A DNA stretch of 64,000 bases from Rhabdornis inornatus (Eukaryota; Chordata; Aves; Passeriformes; Rhabdornithidae). Each line of letters begins with the position of its first letter. The stretch's first letter is position 1. Under the pieces are notes generated by a model. The model was given only the letters and a program-made list of their open reading frames with translations, ran no database searches and was not told the DNA's origin. The DNA lies in assembly GCA_013397075.1 (NCBI GenBank), contig VWZS01000164.1, forward strand, positions 124,001 to 188,000, given 5' to 3'. The position numbers and the translations under genes were made by a program. Below, in pieces: positions 51,847-64,000 of this stretch.

Positions 51847-54787
51847 GTGTGTTGCTCTCAGGCATGAAGAGAGAGTCATGAGTCCAATTACAAATGTTAG
51901 GCTGATTGCCAGATGCACTACTACTTCAATGACTCTCAGGCCGCCCTAATACTTCTTTTACACCAGGGGCTTGGGAAGGGGAAGGTGAGAGAATTTCTCC
52001 CATTTTCTCAGCTATGGCTTCATTAATTTCTCAGTGAAGGTAGTGGTCAAGCAGTCAGACTGGTGCAGCCACTGGTGCTTTGCTCCCCCCAGCCTTGCCA
52101 GTAGCAGTTTTAACAGAGAGAAGCATAGGAAGGTACGTGAAGCTGTGTCTAGTATTTTCCATCAGAGGTAGGCAGCATAATAGATTTGACTCAGTCTGAG
52201 GATGGAAATAAACAGCTAGGTCACTACATACTCCTTATACCCTGGCCCAGCATTTTAAGAAGAAGCAATAGCTGTTGCTTATTTCATGATGATTCTTGAT
52301 CTCATATTAAGAACTGCATATTTTCAAAAGTATCTCCTATAATGATTACTTTAAGGCCGTAATCAGTAACATTTCCTTACTGACTTTCCTAATTAGGTTT
52401 AGACAGGAGCAGTGATTTGAGAATGCAGTCATAAGAAGGCATAAATGTTGGTTACTGGCTATTTTCACTTGATTAGATAAACCCGTTCTTTTCAAAGCAA
52501 AAAAGTCAGGTGTGCAGGTAGGTCTTCAAGAACCATGTCATTTTGAACTTCTGTGCCAAAAGTCCAATTTCAGATTTAGGTGCTTAATTCCTACTTTTTC
52601 GGTGTGATCCTTCAGCTAGTTATTGCACCAGTGAGTGCAGTCACCAGATCTCTCCTACCTCAGTCTCCCTAGCTGCTGGGGTTTGTACTGTGCCAGGGGC
52701 AAAAGACTTCAGACCCACTTCCTATGTTGCAAAGGATATGCTTTCTTAAAAGTTACTGGTACCTTTCTTGACTTGCTTGGATTTCAGCTCATGCTGCATT
52801 CAAATTAACTGTATGTATTTTACTTTAGAATGAATATTTCTAGTAGTATGAAAATCCACCATACCCTGTAGTGTGAAACTGGTTGCACCACAAGCTTCAA
52901 AACCTCAGGGTCTTTTACTTGACAGATTTATCAATCTACTAAAATAACTGTGCCTTGCCACTTTGACTGTATACCCCTTATAGTAACAACCTGAAAAGTC
53001 CAGCAAATAATATAAGTAATTCAAGGCAAGAGCCTTTTATGACTGTACCACACAATTTACATGTGCAGAATCGTATATTAAAATGACTTACTAAAAAGAA
53101 AAGCCATTGCAGAGAATTACTTTTTAATGTCATTGTTTACCTCATTTCTTGTTCCAATATGGCTCAAGCCCAGGCAATTTTCTTTGTCACTGGCACTGCC
53201 ACAAGACACAGGCAGCAAGTTGAATGTAATAAGCAGTCTGCCTTCTTTTGGGAAAGCAATACATTGTCTCATTCTCACAAATGGGCAGCTATCACCAGCC
53301 CCTGTATGTAGCCATTTTAATATATGTGGCATCTTGGCTGAAGAATGCTTCTCATATGTAGTCTTAACAGAAGCAGTTCTTCACCATGACTCAATTTTGC
53401 TCTTTTTTTGAATTCTTTTCTAGGGGATATATCCCTATAACAGATGAAAGCAGTACAGGTAGGGAAGCCTTCTACAACTTTCATCTTACTAGTGTGACTG
53501 ACACTGAAGGATTGGTGGCAGGGGCATCTGTTATGTCCCATAAAATTCCTCATGGGATGCCTGCTAAGCATGTTGACAGATTGCTAGCCCATGAAGTCAT
53601 TTTGCTGCAGGTTTGTTCCCTAAGATACATACATAAAAGCAGGTAGGACACGTCTGTAGCTTTTACTGGTTTGCTGCAAGTTGCTCATAGAGCTTTTCAT
53701 TGACATGGTCAGAGGAGAGCTGTGATGCTTTGCTGGAAAAAAGTGAGTAAGAAAAGGAAACATTCTGCTGTTTACAAGCTAACATGTTTTCTTTATCTCT
53801 GTTTACTCAGATTTTTGAGTAATAATGAAATATATACATCGTCATTCAATTGTTCATTTTATTCAATGTATTGCTCCAATTGCAACAAGTAAAATAACAC
53901 GATAGGGTGCAAATAAATACAAAAGGTGCTTTGTAGAATAGTAGAGTAAAGAAATATCCTTCCACCTGCTGCGATGGCCCTACAGCATTTTCAGCCTATG
54001 GTCAGTCAAAACCAATGTTATTACACAGATAGTCGAACCTTGTTGAAAATAAATTATATTTAAGGTTTTAATTATGACACAGAATCATTACAATTATAAT
54101 ATAAGAAAAATCTCTGATAAAATAAAGCTCTCTAATTCCTGATATACTTTGGTTTTATGTGTCCTTGAGTTAATCAATAAACTAAAGATCACACTGCTGA
54201 GAGGTTGCTGAGAACTGTAGTCTCAAAGACAGCAGAGGATTGCAACAGCCCTCACTCACCAAATCACCTCCTCTGCTGCTTCAGTTACTACTCAGTTTCT
54301 CAGTACAACCTGGCTACTTCTTCATGTCCCAGCTCACTGAAAAGGGAACTGAGTTAATCAGGAATGGAGAAGAAATGGAGCAAAGTTTATATTGACAGGC
54401 AAGACATGCTTATGGTCGAGCCAGCAAGATGAGCAGGCAGCCCTGGGACTTGCTTTGAACCCTATTGACTTGACCTGTTTGCAGACAGCTTCAAGCCTGT
54501 GAGCTTGGATTTCCCTACACTGGAAAAGCAGATGTGCACCTTTTTCAGGCTGTGCACTCCAGCATGACTCTGTATGGGAACACTCAAGGCCAGGACTGCA
54601 TTGTCCAGGATACAACTCAATTTTTGTACACAAATAGAGCACAGGTCCTTGAAGCATGATTGTGGGAGACACCTGAAGTATTCCTGCTCTCTTGTGATTC
54701 ACCTAAATCTTAATAGGATGATGTTTAGTGTCTTTAACTAAGAACACAGAATGGAGACATGAAAACTCAATACATACAAAAATGCTA

Positions 54788-54826
54788 GCCAAAAAAAAAA
54801 AAAAAGAAGAAAAAAAAAGGAAAGGA
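54788..54826. repeat. A-rich tract
   Basis: Two A-runs separated by a few G. No mobile element body is recognisable beside it. Confidence 0.85.
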
Positions 54827-56425
54827 TGAGGCTTTTTGTCTCTCTGGCACAAAAGCCACCTCCAAATTTATGTGTCTTCCATGGCGGGTTTTATTTGCAG
54901 GAGAATCACCTCAAACCTTTTGGCACAGAAGACAGATTCTGTCAGACCATGATTAAACTAAACCTGATAAATCCGGCATTTCAGTAGAGCTTCCCAGGAG
55001 AACCACACTTTGTACGTGATGGCCCTGCAAAGCTTGTCCCTCAGCAACATGTGACACGGCCATGCAAAAGATGTGACCATATGTTAGGATGCCAGTTGGT
55101 GGGGATGGAGTCCCTGCAAGGAAATATTGCTGCTCCCCACATCGTTCATTCTGGCAAGGTAAACGTCCTGGCTGTAAAGATTCAGTTTCTTCTTGTGACA
55201 AATACTGTCGAGGTACTGTGGTATTTTGTGAGTTACCAGGTTCTGCTATTGGGGAAAGAAAGAGGTCAAGTTTTGAATGCTGATATTAAAACAATTAGAA
55301 CTAAACAACTTCTTGCTTGAATGTGCCTTGTTGTGGGCATATTATTCCAAAGAGCCTAAGAAACTAAGAGAGCAGCCCCAGGCAATGCTGCAAGGGGCAC
55401 ATGTGGTATTGCAGAGATTTAAAAAACAAAGCTGACAAGCAGACTTACCTAAATTGGTTGGATTGGTGCTTGCTCAGAGTTGTCACTAATTCAGTGCAGA
55501 TTGTCTGTGTAATACCAGTGCTTAATTTCAAAAGAAACAGGGTGGAAAAAGTGTGTGCAGTCCTCAGGAGATTCTGATTGCAAAAGGCATGGTTGGAGCT
55601 GATTAGCCTGTTTACCCTGTCAGTTTTCACACACACACAGATAGGCAGCCGTGTGTATTTCCTCAAGCAGATTCTGGAGAAGGCTGAGGAAGAATACAAA
55701 ATCCGGTTTCAATTCCATTTTTCACTTGTCCTGTTGTTTTAATCAGGGAAAATGCTTTAGCTGGACATGTCTTATCAGACATAGGAAGAAATGGCTAATT
55801 TTTGGGATTATCATTGTAGCAGATTAGTAGATCCTGAATTTATTACCTCACCTTTGTTTATGAGGAGTAAGATCTATTCATCAACTGGTAATAGTGCAAA
55901 AGTCAGTTTTTCTTTCAAGTATTTGGTTCTGGGCCACAAAGTGACTAATTTTTTCAATGTGTTTAAGTTACTTACATCATTTACATTACTTACAACGTCT
56001 TCTTTCCTCTTTCATACTTGCAGAGCTTTTTAATGACAAGAATAGAAGTCTTCCTTTATAAATGGTTGCCTGTGCTCCTATGATTAGAAGTCACAGCGTG
56101 GTTTCTTCCCTGGGCAGTCCTATGTTCTCTTCTCCAGTCTCAGATGTTTCCATAAGCATACTTTTACTATTGGTGTTCTTTAACTGAAAGAGGATTTTTC
56201 TTTCCTTATTCTTATATCCCTATTTCTTTCTCCTGAGGATAAGAGCATCTCAAATGCAAGAAATCTTGAGTTTTGAATTTGGTTCAACCTATCACATGAT
56301 TCCAGGGATCCAAAGGTGTTGTAGGAAGAACTGTGTCACTTCTGAGGGATTCCCACAATTTGATCTGATCTTCCTGAGGATACCTAGGAGAATTTTAAGA
56401 ATACAATATTTATGGTCCTTAAGCG

Positions 56426-56997
56426 TGCTGGGTTTGGCTGGGGTAGAATTATTTTTCATCACAGTGGCTGGTATGGGGCTATGATTTAGACTTTTGCTGA
56501 ACACAGGGCTGATAATATAGAAATGTTCTTGTCATTGCTGAGCAGGGCTTACACCGGGCCAGGGCCTTTTATGTTTTTCATTCTGCTGTGCTGGTGAGGA
56601 GGGTTGGAAGGAGATACAGCTGGGAGAGGTGACCCTAATGACCAAAGGAATATTCCAGACCATGGGACATCATGCTCATCATTTGTAAAATGAGGGGAAG
56701 AAGGAGGAAGGGGGGCATTTAGAGTGATGGTGTTTGTCTTCCCAAGTCTGTTACATGTGGTGAGGCCCCTCTCTCCTGGAGATGGCTGAACCCCTGCCTG
56801 ACCTTGGGAAGCAGTGAATTCATTCCTTGTTTTGTTTTGCTTATGTGTATGGTTTTTATTTTCTCTGTTGAACTGTCTTCATTTAACCCACAAGTTTTCT
56901 ACCTTTTACCCTTCCAATTCTCTCCCTGATCCTGCTGGTGGGGAGTGAGCTGATGCCTGTGTGGTACTTGGCTGCTGGCTGGGGTAAAGCCATGACA
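56426..56997 (+). mobile_element. ERVL-like solo LTR (572 bp)
   Basis: Starts TGCTGGGTTTGGCTGGGGTA and ends ...GCTGGGGTAAAGCCATGACA, so it has TG...CA ends. Inside are segments typical of a common avian ERVL LTR as I remember it: GCTGGTATGGGGCTATG, TGCTGAGCAGGGCTTACAC, GGAATATTCCAGACCATG, GTGATGGTGTTTGTCTTCCC, CCTGGAGATGGCTGAAC and a CCACAAGTTTTCT region before the 3' edge. The TATA position is degraded (TTGTAAAATG). No gag, pol or env sequence flanks it and no clear 5-bp target duplication is visible, so it is an old solo LTR. Confidence 0.82.
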
Positions 56998-59900
56998 TTT
57001 GGATGAGTGAAAAATTATGTTCATGTTTCATTCTGTTTATAATTGGTAAACAGTGATAGAGAAATTACATCAGTAGGGTACAGTTCACCACATTTCAGAC
57101 ATTAAAATTTTGTGTGTCAAGTCTAAGCTGTTAAAATAAATTTCTACTCTGAGTTACAGAAATGGGTACCTTCAGGCAGCAGTTTTTACCTCCTCTCAGG
57201 ATGCTTCTTTCATTCTCTCACTGCATCTCACTGGGCCCTAGGAACACAAACTTTGCATTAAACAAAACATAAATGAAGAATTTGGAAAGGTAGAAAAAGC
57301 CATCAGTAGGAAGATACAGCAGACCAAAGAGTCAAGTCTGTTAGCTAGGAGATCTTCAGGCATTTCACAAAAGCAAAAGAGAATAGCAGAGCAGGCAGAA
57401 AACTAGTAGGCTAAAAGAACACCCAGTTCTGATTACGCTAGACTGTTTTGGCAAAATAAAAAGGATTGGTAGATGGCATAAATAAAATTTACTCCTACAG
57501 GAAGGGCCTCTTATCCCTGCTTGTTTCAGATTTATTCCAACTCAAATGGAAGTGCAGTAAAACTGAAAACTTGGAAAGATGTGTCTTTTTAATGATAGTT
57601 TATTTTATACACTTGCTACAGGTTAAAGAAAAGGATTTTTTTTCCTAAACAAATTAGTCCAAGACAAATCTGGTGCCTTGAACTGGTATTTTAGAAAAAA
57701 TTGGCAGCTACAGATTTCTTGTTGTCTGTGTAATATATAAGCACACTTTCAGAATAGTATTTCCCTTGAGCATAAAAGGTATCCTTTCTAGACATAACAT
57801 TGTTATGCATATAGTGCCATGCCCAAGTTTTCAAAATAATGATGCAATAAATTGCATGAGTTAATTATGTCAGAGATAATATTTGGAAAATATCTCATTT
57901 CTGAGCAAAGAAGCTTAGGGCTAGATGCATGGCATGGGGACACTCTCATAGCACCATGGGGGGAACCCACATGACCACCTTGGGGGGAAGTCCAACATTT
58001 TGATTTGAGGATGCCTGTTTGCACCAAAACCCCCCAGTCTGGTTGTCTGCCTCCTAGAGACTAGATTATAGGATTATTTATATGCCTCTGAAAGGGACAC
58101 AAAGCCACTTTCTCTGTAGGGAAACACCTAGCCTGAGTACAACCAACATGCAGGCATTGCCAGCTAGTTGGCAGGAGCAACTGCAGCTATGGGAGAACCA
58201 TCAGTTCTTTCTGGTGTCTTGGCAGCAGACTGGGGGCTGCAGGGAAAATTGCTTTTTGCTCTGGGTCATTTTGTTGGTCACTGCAATTATGACTGCTGAA
58301 AATGACACAGGGCAGCGGTTTCACTCAAGCTCTTCTAGAACACACATTTCCAAGTTCTGGTGATGGGACACCACTTTTAACCTGTTGTACCACATGATAT
58401 AGCATCAACAGCATGAACATAGAATAAAGAAAACTTGTAAAACAGTAGTTCCAAAAGATAATTTTGCAAGCCATTTTATAAGAGTAGGGGAACATGTGTA
58501 ATTCATAATGCTCACTTTTTTATTAGGCCACAGAGGAAGAAAGGAACAGACAAAATCAGACAGGAATGCATGCATGCACACTGAAATATCACTGCACCTG
58601 TAATTACAGCCTAGTGTATCATATAAGTTTGAGAGAAGTATGTTTTTCTGAATTCTGACCGTAGAGCTACTTTGGACTTTTAAAAGCAATAAGGGCAAAG
58701 ACACACATTCTAGTTCACAGCTAGCTATGTTAAGGATGTGCCAATTGCCTTCTGATCATCCTTTCCAGGATAAAGCAAATTCTGAGCATCTGCAAATGTG
58801 TACCTGTAGGTATTTTGGGAAATTAAGAGTAAAAGAGAAAAATGCAACTGGTTTTGGAGTTCAGACTTCTAGGCTTCAAATGACTGTACCTCATGTTAGG
58901 ATTTTCATATATCTCCTTTCCATTTTAGGTATCAATGTCTTCTCTGGTTTAAATTCTTAATTGCTTTGTCTCAGTATCTTTGTTCGAGATCTGAGATGCT
59001 GTAACCAAATTATTTTAAGTTATATACCTGTATTGATCAGCTAACTATACTAGGCAGTCTTGCTAAATAAACTGTGCAGTTTCCTATGAAATATTCTTGT
59101 GTGGAATATATCTGTGCTGCACATCTAATTAGAAATGGCCAGACTAGCAGTTTGTTCAGTTTTGTTCAGTATCTCAAAAGGCACAGAAGATGCTGACACA
59201 TGATGTTCAAATACTTTCCCATAGGCAGAGGATGGCAGTTGTCTCAATATTCCCAGTATGACATACATTTACAATTCCCTTACATAATTCCTCCAAAGGT
59301 TCCACACACCACTGCTGACAGGTAACAAGGCTCTTTGAATATGATCTTTTGCATTTCAGTATTATCATTGCTTTCTAATAAATAAAAATGGGGGATAGCA
59401 AGTACAGGGAATTTTTAATCAGAAACTTCAGCCTGCAGCTGCAGATGCCTGCAATTGTTCTGATCAGCCAGGTTTCAGACACAAGTGTAACTGACATTTT
59501 CTCAACTGAGAACAAAAGTACTTATCAGTCATGTGACTTCATTTTGTTACTATAATGTCATCAGGTTTTTCAGAACCTCTTTCCTTTCACTATGCTTTTC
59601 AAATAAATAAGAAGGGAGCATAATCTGGATCTTTCAGAAGTCTGTAAGCTAAGAAGACAACCAGGCCTAGCTGGTGTGAAAGATTCACACACTTTGCACT
59701 CTGATATGTACTCACAGAGGGTTTGGGACATCAGTAAATACAGCCTGACCCACTCATGACACTGATTCGTGTGTGACCCCTGCACCCAGCATAGCTGGGC
59801 TGCTGGGCTGCTGCTTTGGTCTTCATCTGACAGTTTTGGACAGTTTTGGTGGGACTACTGAGGCCATGCCTAATTCAGCCGTTTTTCTTGCACACCTGAA

Positions 59901-62900
59901 GTGGTACAAAACAAATAAGATAAAAATAGTAAGTTAGAGATGGTCTTTCCATCCCAGTAACTCAGTTATTTGTTCATGCAGAGGTCCAGGCTCCCACTGA
60001 GGTGTGCACTCAAAGGGAGTGGGGAGTCTGAAGGCACTGTCCCACAGCCAAACAAGATATTGCCTTTTTGGCACCTAGTAGAAAGTGGTTAGGTACATCA
60101 TGCCTCTATGCAAGACAGAGACTTTCACTAGGTTCCTGTGGGTATTAATAATGCAGTTCTTTCCCAAATAAATGTTTTAAGTGCTTGAGCTGCTTTTTCT
60201 TTCAAAATTACTTGGCATACCATGTTTTCATTGCATATTCTTCCTCTTTAAGCAATGAACGTTGTTGTCCTTGAAGGCACATGCAAACCATAAACTAAAG
60301 ATTTGTGGGAGAAGTGTTACTGAAATGTCATCTTCCATCTACAGATGCTGTGACTGTAATAAAATCCAGTATGAGTCTGGACTTTTTAAGATGCTACAGT
60401 GTTACCAGACACTTCAGAAGGCTTGATAGGGTCTGAAACGTGTTTATCTGTCTGGCAAGCGTCTAAAGCTCTAGAACTGTAAGATTCAGTCCAAACAATT
60501 CCATTTTCTGAACGTTGCTTTTTTCTAGGGAAAACATAATTTACAATCATTTCCTAGAAAGGAAGAAAAAGTATGGGCAAATGTATTGTCTTCTAAGAGC
60601 AACCTAAGTATTGCTGGTGTCCTGGACACAGCAGTCCACAGGAACACTGAACTCTATTACTGAAGAGATGTGTAACTTTCCATTGTCTAAAGCAGTTTAT
60701 GTGCAGTTTAATAGGATCAGTATTAGCAGCATTAGCACTGATACTTAAATGGGAGCTCTGATCCAGCCTTAAGCTCTGTGAGTCCTGAAGACAATACTTA
60801 TTACAGCAACATAAGTATAATCTTCAATGCCATTAAAATTAAATATGAGTACACATCAATTTCAGTGTCAGGAGACATACTGTAAAGATCAACAATAATT
60901 CTAGCTGCAGATCTCACTGGAAGCCCATAAAGCTTGTATACCACACTATGAGCCATACAGAATTTAGAGCTGTTTGAGTAGTACTTACAGATATAGAATT
61001 CTGTTATTTTGTCTCTTACTTTTTTAGAGCATTCCTGCAATTTAGCAGTTTGTTATAGTGGAGTGAATCTAATCATTGTACACAAATGAGAATACTTGAA
61101 AAGTCTTTAGCACTCTTATTTGTGATCTGAACGCAGGTACTTTAGGTATCTCGGTATCATATGAATGTTTTCAAATCAGTAGTGAAATTGTGCTGTTCTG
61201 TGAACACTGAAAAATTCAGAACTGATGTAGATGCACTGAAATGCTAACATGACTAAAGAGTGAGATTAACTGGCAGGTCCTGACTATTTTGTGCCACTCC
61301 AGTGGCGCAAGGAAACAGTAAGTCTGTGCTGTCTGTTGTGCTGTGACTGGTCAATAACTGCTTTATGACTTCAGGCTATCACAAAGTAGATGAAGAGTAT
61401 TCATTAATTTGGTTGAAACATTCAAAATTATTATTTCTTTACTTCATCCAGCTTTGAAGAAAATACTTTAACTACATCCAGAATGTAATAAAACTAACAG
61501 AGTTTCCAGTGCTGAATCAATAACTCTTTTAATAATAGGTCTGGCAATAGTTCTTACCTAAAAGTGGTACTCAAAGTGTGCACTTAGACTCATTAAGAGA
61601 TTAATGCTGTGGGAGAATGAGCTGCTGCTGCAAGTCAGCTGGTTTGCAGGAGGTGCCTGTGCTCTGTCTTATTGTAAACACTTTTGAATCTGAGGCCTCA
61701 AATCTTTCATACAAAAATTACAATTGTTCAGGGCCTTTAGGATTGGTTGTTATTTTAGAGTGGACCCATAAGGTGAAGCATAGCAGGTCTGGGCATGGGA
61801 AAGGTTTCAAAAGATAAGATAATTTTATAATAATTAAGGAGATATTTGAAAGAAAAATGGAAAATTTGGTGTAGAGACTTCACAGAGGCAAAGGCAGAGT
61901 CTGGGGACACTAGGAGAGAACCAGAGAGCTTGGCTCTAGTTAAGTCACTTAGCTCTGGCTAAGTAACTTTATTTTTCAGGCAACCTATGGACAGGAAAGA
62001 AAAAGGTTCTGGATTACCAGGAGCTTGCCATCACCATGTTGTGATCAATGTATTAGTTTAAAGCTGGAGACATACTCATTGACTGTTCTCTTCTGTTTCC
62101 AGTTAAGTGATTTGCTACACTCCCACCACAGTGTAATACAGTAATTCAGCTCAGAAAGCAAAAAACACAACACAAATGTCTTTGATATTGATTCCAAGGC
62201 AATGTTTAGATGAGGAAGGACCCCTAATATGGTCAGGGTTAACCCATATTGTCAGATTTGTTCAGTGAGGAGCTGGAAGGAGTTGGTGGCAAACCCAGTA
62301 GTAATTCAGAACAGCTTTGCCCACAAGTACTCCTTAATATTGGCTGCATTGTTTGTTTTGTCATAGGTATGTTTTTTCAAGTATCTTTTGTTTATTTGTC
62401 TTTCACCTGTCAGTAACCAGTTTTGTTACTAATGAGAAGCCAGGAAAAACACCTCAAAGGCCCTGGGTGGGCTGGAAAGCTGAAGATGGAAGGTTCTTCT
62501 TTCATATGTCTTATCCACTTCTTTGTGCTGTAATAGGACTTGCTCGGCTTTTTGTCATGGCCAGGACATGCCAGCAGTGTCAGGAGATCTCTGCAGGTGC
62601 TTTCTGTAGACAAACAGATCACCTCTACCACCAGCCTGGATTCTGAGAGAATTCAGAGTACTTACCATACTTGATGTGAGAAAAAAATCCCTTGCTACAG
62701 GGAAGACTGGCAAATCCCTTCCCAAGGAGAGTCCATTAACCTGAGTGAAATAATTGTTTTCATGGGTAGCCTTCTATCATATTAGAGGTGGTGACTGAGA
62801 ATTAATCTTTTAGACACACAAATATGAAAAATGTCTGTAAGGTCAGTATGTAAATAAACAGCATTTATTTATCTCGTTTCCATCAACCCATTAATTCACC

Positions 62901-64000
62901 CTTATTATATATTAATGAAGCATCAATGCATGTATTAACAAAGAGGAAAACCCCAGTGAAGTTTTCTAAGGCAGTAGCATTCTTGCACTAAGGCTCACTG
63001 AAACAATTTCTTGAGCAACAATCTCCAAACTACTCCACTACGTCATTCTGGAGTTCTAATGAATAAATGTTTATTCATCTATTTCTAATGTTACACACAG
63101 TGTAACTTCAGTTACTGTAATGTCATATCATGGCAAACAACAAAAGCTCTTTCTAAAGACCTGGAAGCAGATTTCCCTAAACATGTCTCACAGCAGCTAA
63201 TCAAATTAAATTCAGAATATTCGTGAATTTCACTAGGTGAAATGAAAACTATTTTACTACATTCTAGAAGCAGAGATTTAACTTTTGCTGCAGAAGTTAG
63301 TTTATTACCAAAAGAGTATGTGTCACTGATGAGAGGTTTAACAAGGCTCGTAAATGAGAAGTGCAAGCTGTATTCTGTACAGGGTTTTGCTCATCTGAGA
63401 GGTTTGACATCTCTGCTGATGTCAGCTGCCATGCTAGACCCTTGTCATTTGTGCAGAAAAACAACACCTCATTACAAAGGATATAATTTTTTCCATTATC
63501 TTTTAATCTCACTTCACACTCACAGTCTAACTGAATGGCACTTTTTCCAAAACATGCTGAATTGTGCTGATTTGGGATCATACATCAATGCAACTAGAAC
63601 AAGGTTGAAACAAACAGTTAAAATATTTTCATACCTAATCAGAGAAGTAACATGAAACCTAGAAAAGGACCCTCTGAACAGGAAAGGATGGCTACTGCCT
63701 CTTTTACAGTGAGTGAAATGGCATTGACATAATATAATATGTTATATATATACATATATTGTATCTATATATGTGTGTCCAGCTTATACATTTTTATATC
63801 CTTGGAATGTAGATCTCAGCAAAACAGTGGCTTTTTTTATTTAGTTTGGCAAAAACAATATTTGTTTCTCTCAGAGTGTAGTACATTGAGAACATAGAAG
63901 ACAGAAGTTAACATTAGTGAAGATTACTGCAGAACCTAAGGGAATTTTGCCAAGTTTATTGAGTTTGCAGGGTTGTCAACCTGCAAATGGACAATAACTC
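56998..64000. other. Unique AT-rich non-coding DNA
   Basis: About 7 kb with no recognised gene or interspersed repeat. Minor repeats are a 10-bp direct repeat TTTGTTCAGT at 59151-59170, a diverged 20-bp tandem pair near 61929-61970 and TA-rich DNA at 63731-63780. The 137-codon frame at 63242-63655 (+) is unrecognised. Confidence 0.5.
63731..63780. repeat. TA-rich microsatellite-like tract
   Basis: Interrupted TA repeats (ATATATATACATATAT type), ending in a short TG run. Confidence 0.75.

Larger units (their letters stand above)
50999..56425. other. Unique AT-rich non-coding DNA
   Basis: No recognised gene. It holds the imperfect palindrome at 51721-51846, an open segment with splice-like borders at 53424-53642 and an A-rich tract at 54788-54826. 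Minus-strand frames at 54358-54702 and 54953-55201 have no known domain. Confidence 0.5.

Noticed and set aside
1..64000. Bacterial-type features (operons, CRISPR, defence systems, prophage)
   Set aside because: Low coding density, CR1 and LTR repeats and AT-rich microsatellites show vertebrate nuclear DNA; no such feature is visible.

Overview
This window is vertebrate nuclear DNA, most likely from a bird and probably a songbird. The basis is the interspersed repeats: several 5'-truncated CR1 LINE fragments ending in the avian CR1 octamer-type tail (ATTCTRTG repeats, or GAATCATA on the other strand), and three solo-LTR-like blocks resembling avian ERVL and ERVK families. No Alu, B1 or L1-like sequence was seen. 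The DNA is AT-rich, with long T/G and A/C low-complexity tracts. I assigned the species group from memory of repeat families, without a database search.

I find no protein-coding gene I can recognise. The longest open frames (about 130-185 codons) are either antisense shadows of CR1 or what AT-rich non-coding DNA of this size gives by chance. I see no rRNA, tRNA, CRISPR or operon structure. The window reads as intergenic DNA or the inside of a very large intron. Two short open segments with good splice-site-like borders (25139-25380 and 53424-53642) are listed only as weak exon candidates.

Layout: 1-7475 is unique AT-rich DNA with T/G-rich and A/C-rich low-complexity tracts. 13624-13940 is a shortened ERVL-like LTR. 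21.5-26.5 kb is a repeat cluster: a CR1 tail on the minus strand; a plus-strand CR1 split by an inserted ERVK-like LTR; and two separate minus-strand CR1 pieces. 26.5-39.9 kb is mostly featureless, with one short CR1 tail near 31.9 kb. 39.9-43.7 kb holds a near-perfect duplication bounded by two single N bases, which I read as an assembly error (unmerged haplotypes or contigs). 48.4 and 50.8 kb carry related plus-strand CR1 tails. 51.7 kb carries an imperfect 126-bp palindrome. 56426-56997 is a well-preserved ERVL-like solo LTR. The rest to 64000 is unique AT-rich DNA.

There is no gene network to describe. The most useful results are the duplication artefact, the nested LTR-in-CR1 insertion, the palindrome at 51.7 kb and a consensus RFX X-box at 47.75 kb. 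I did not find a new biological system here.
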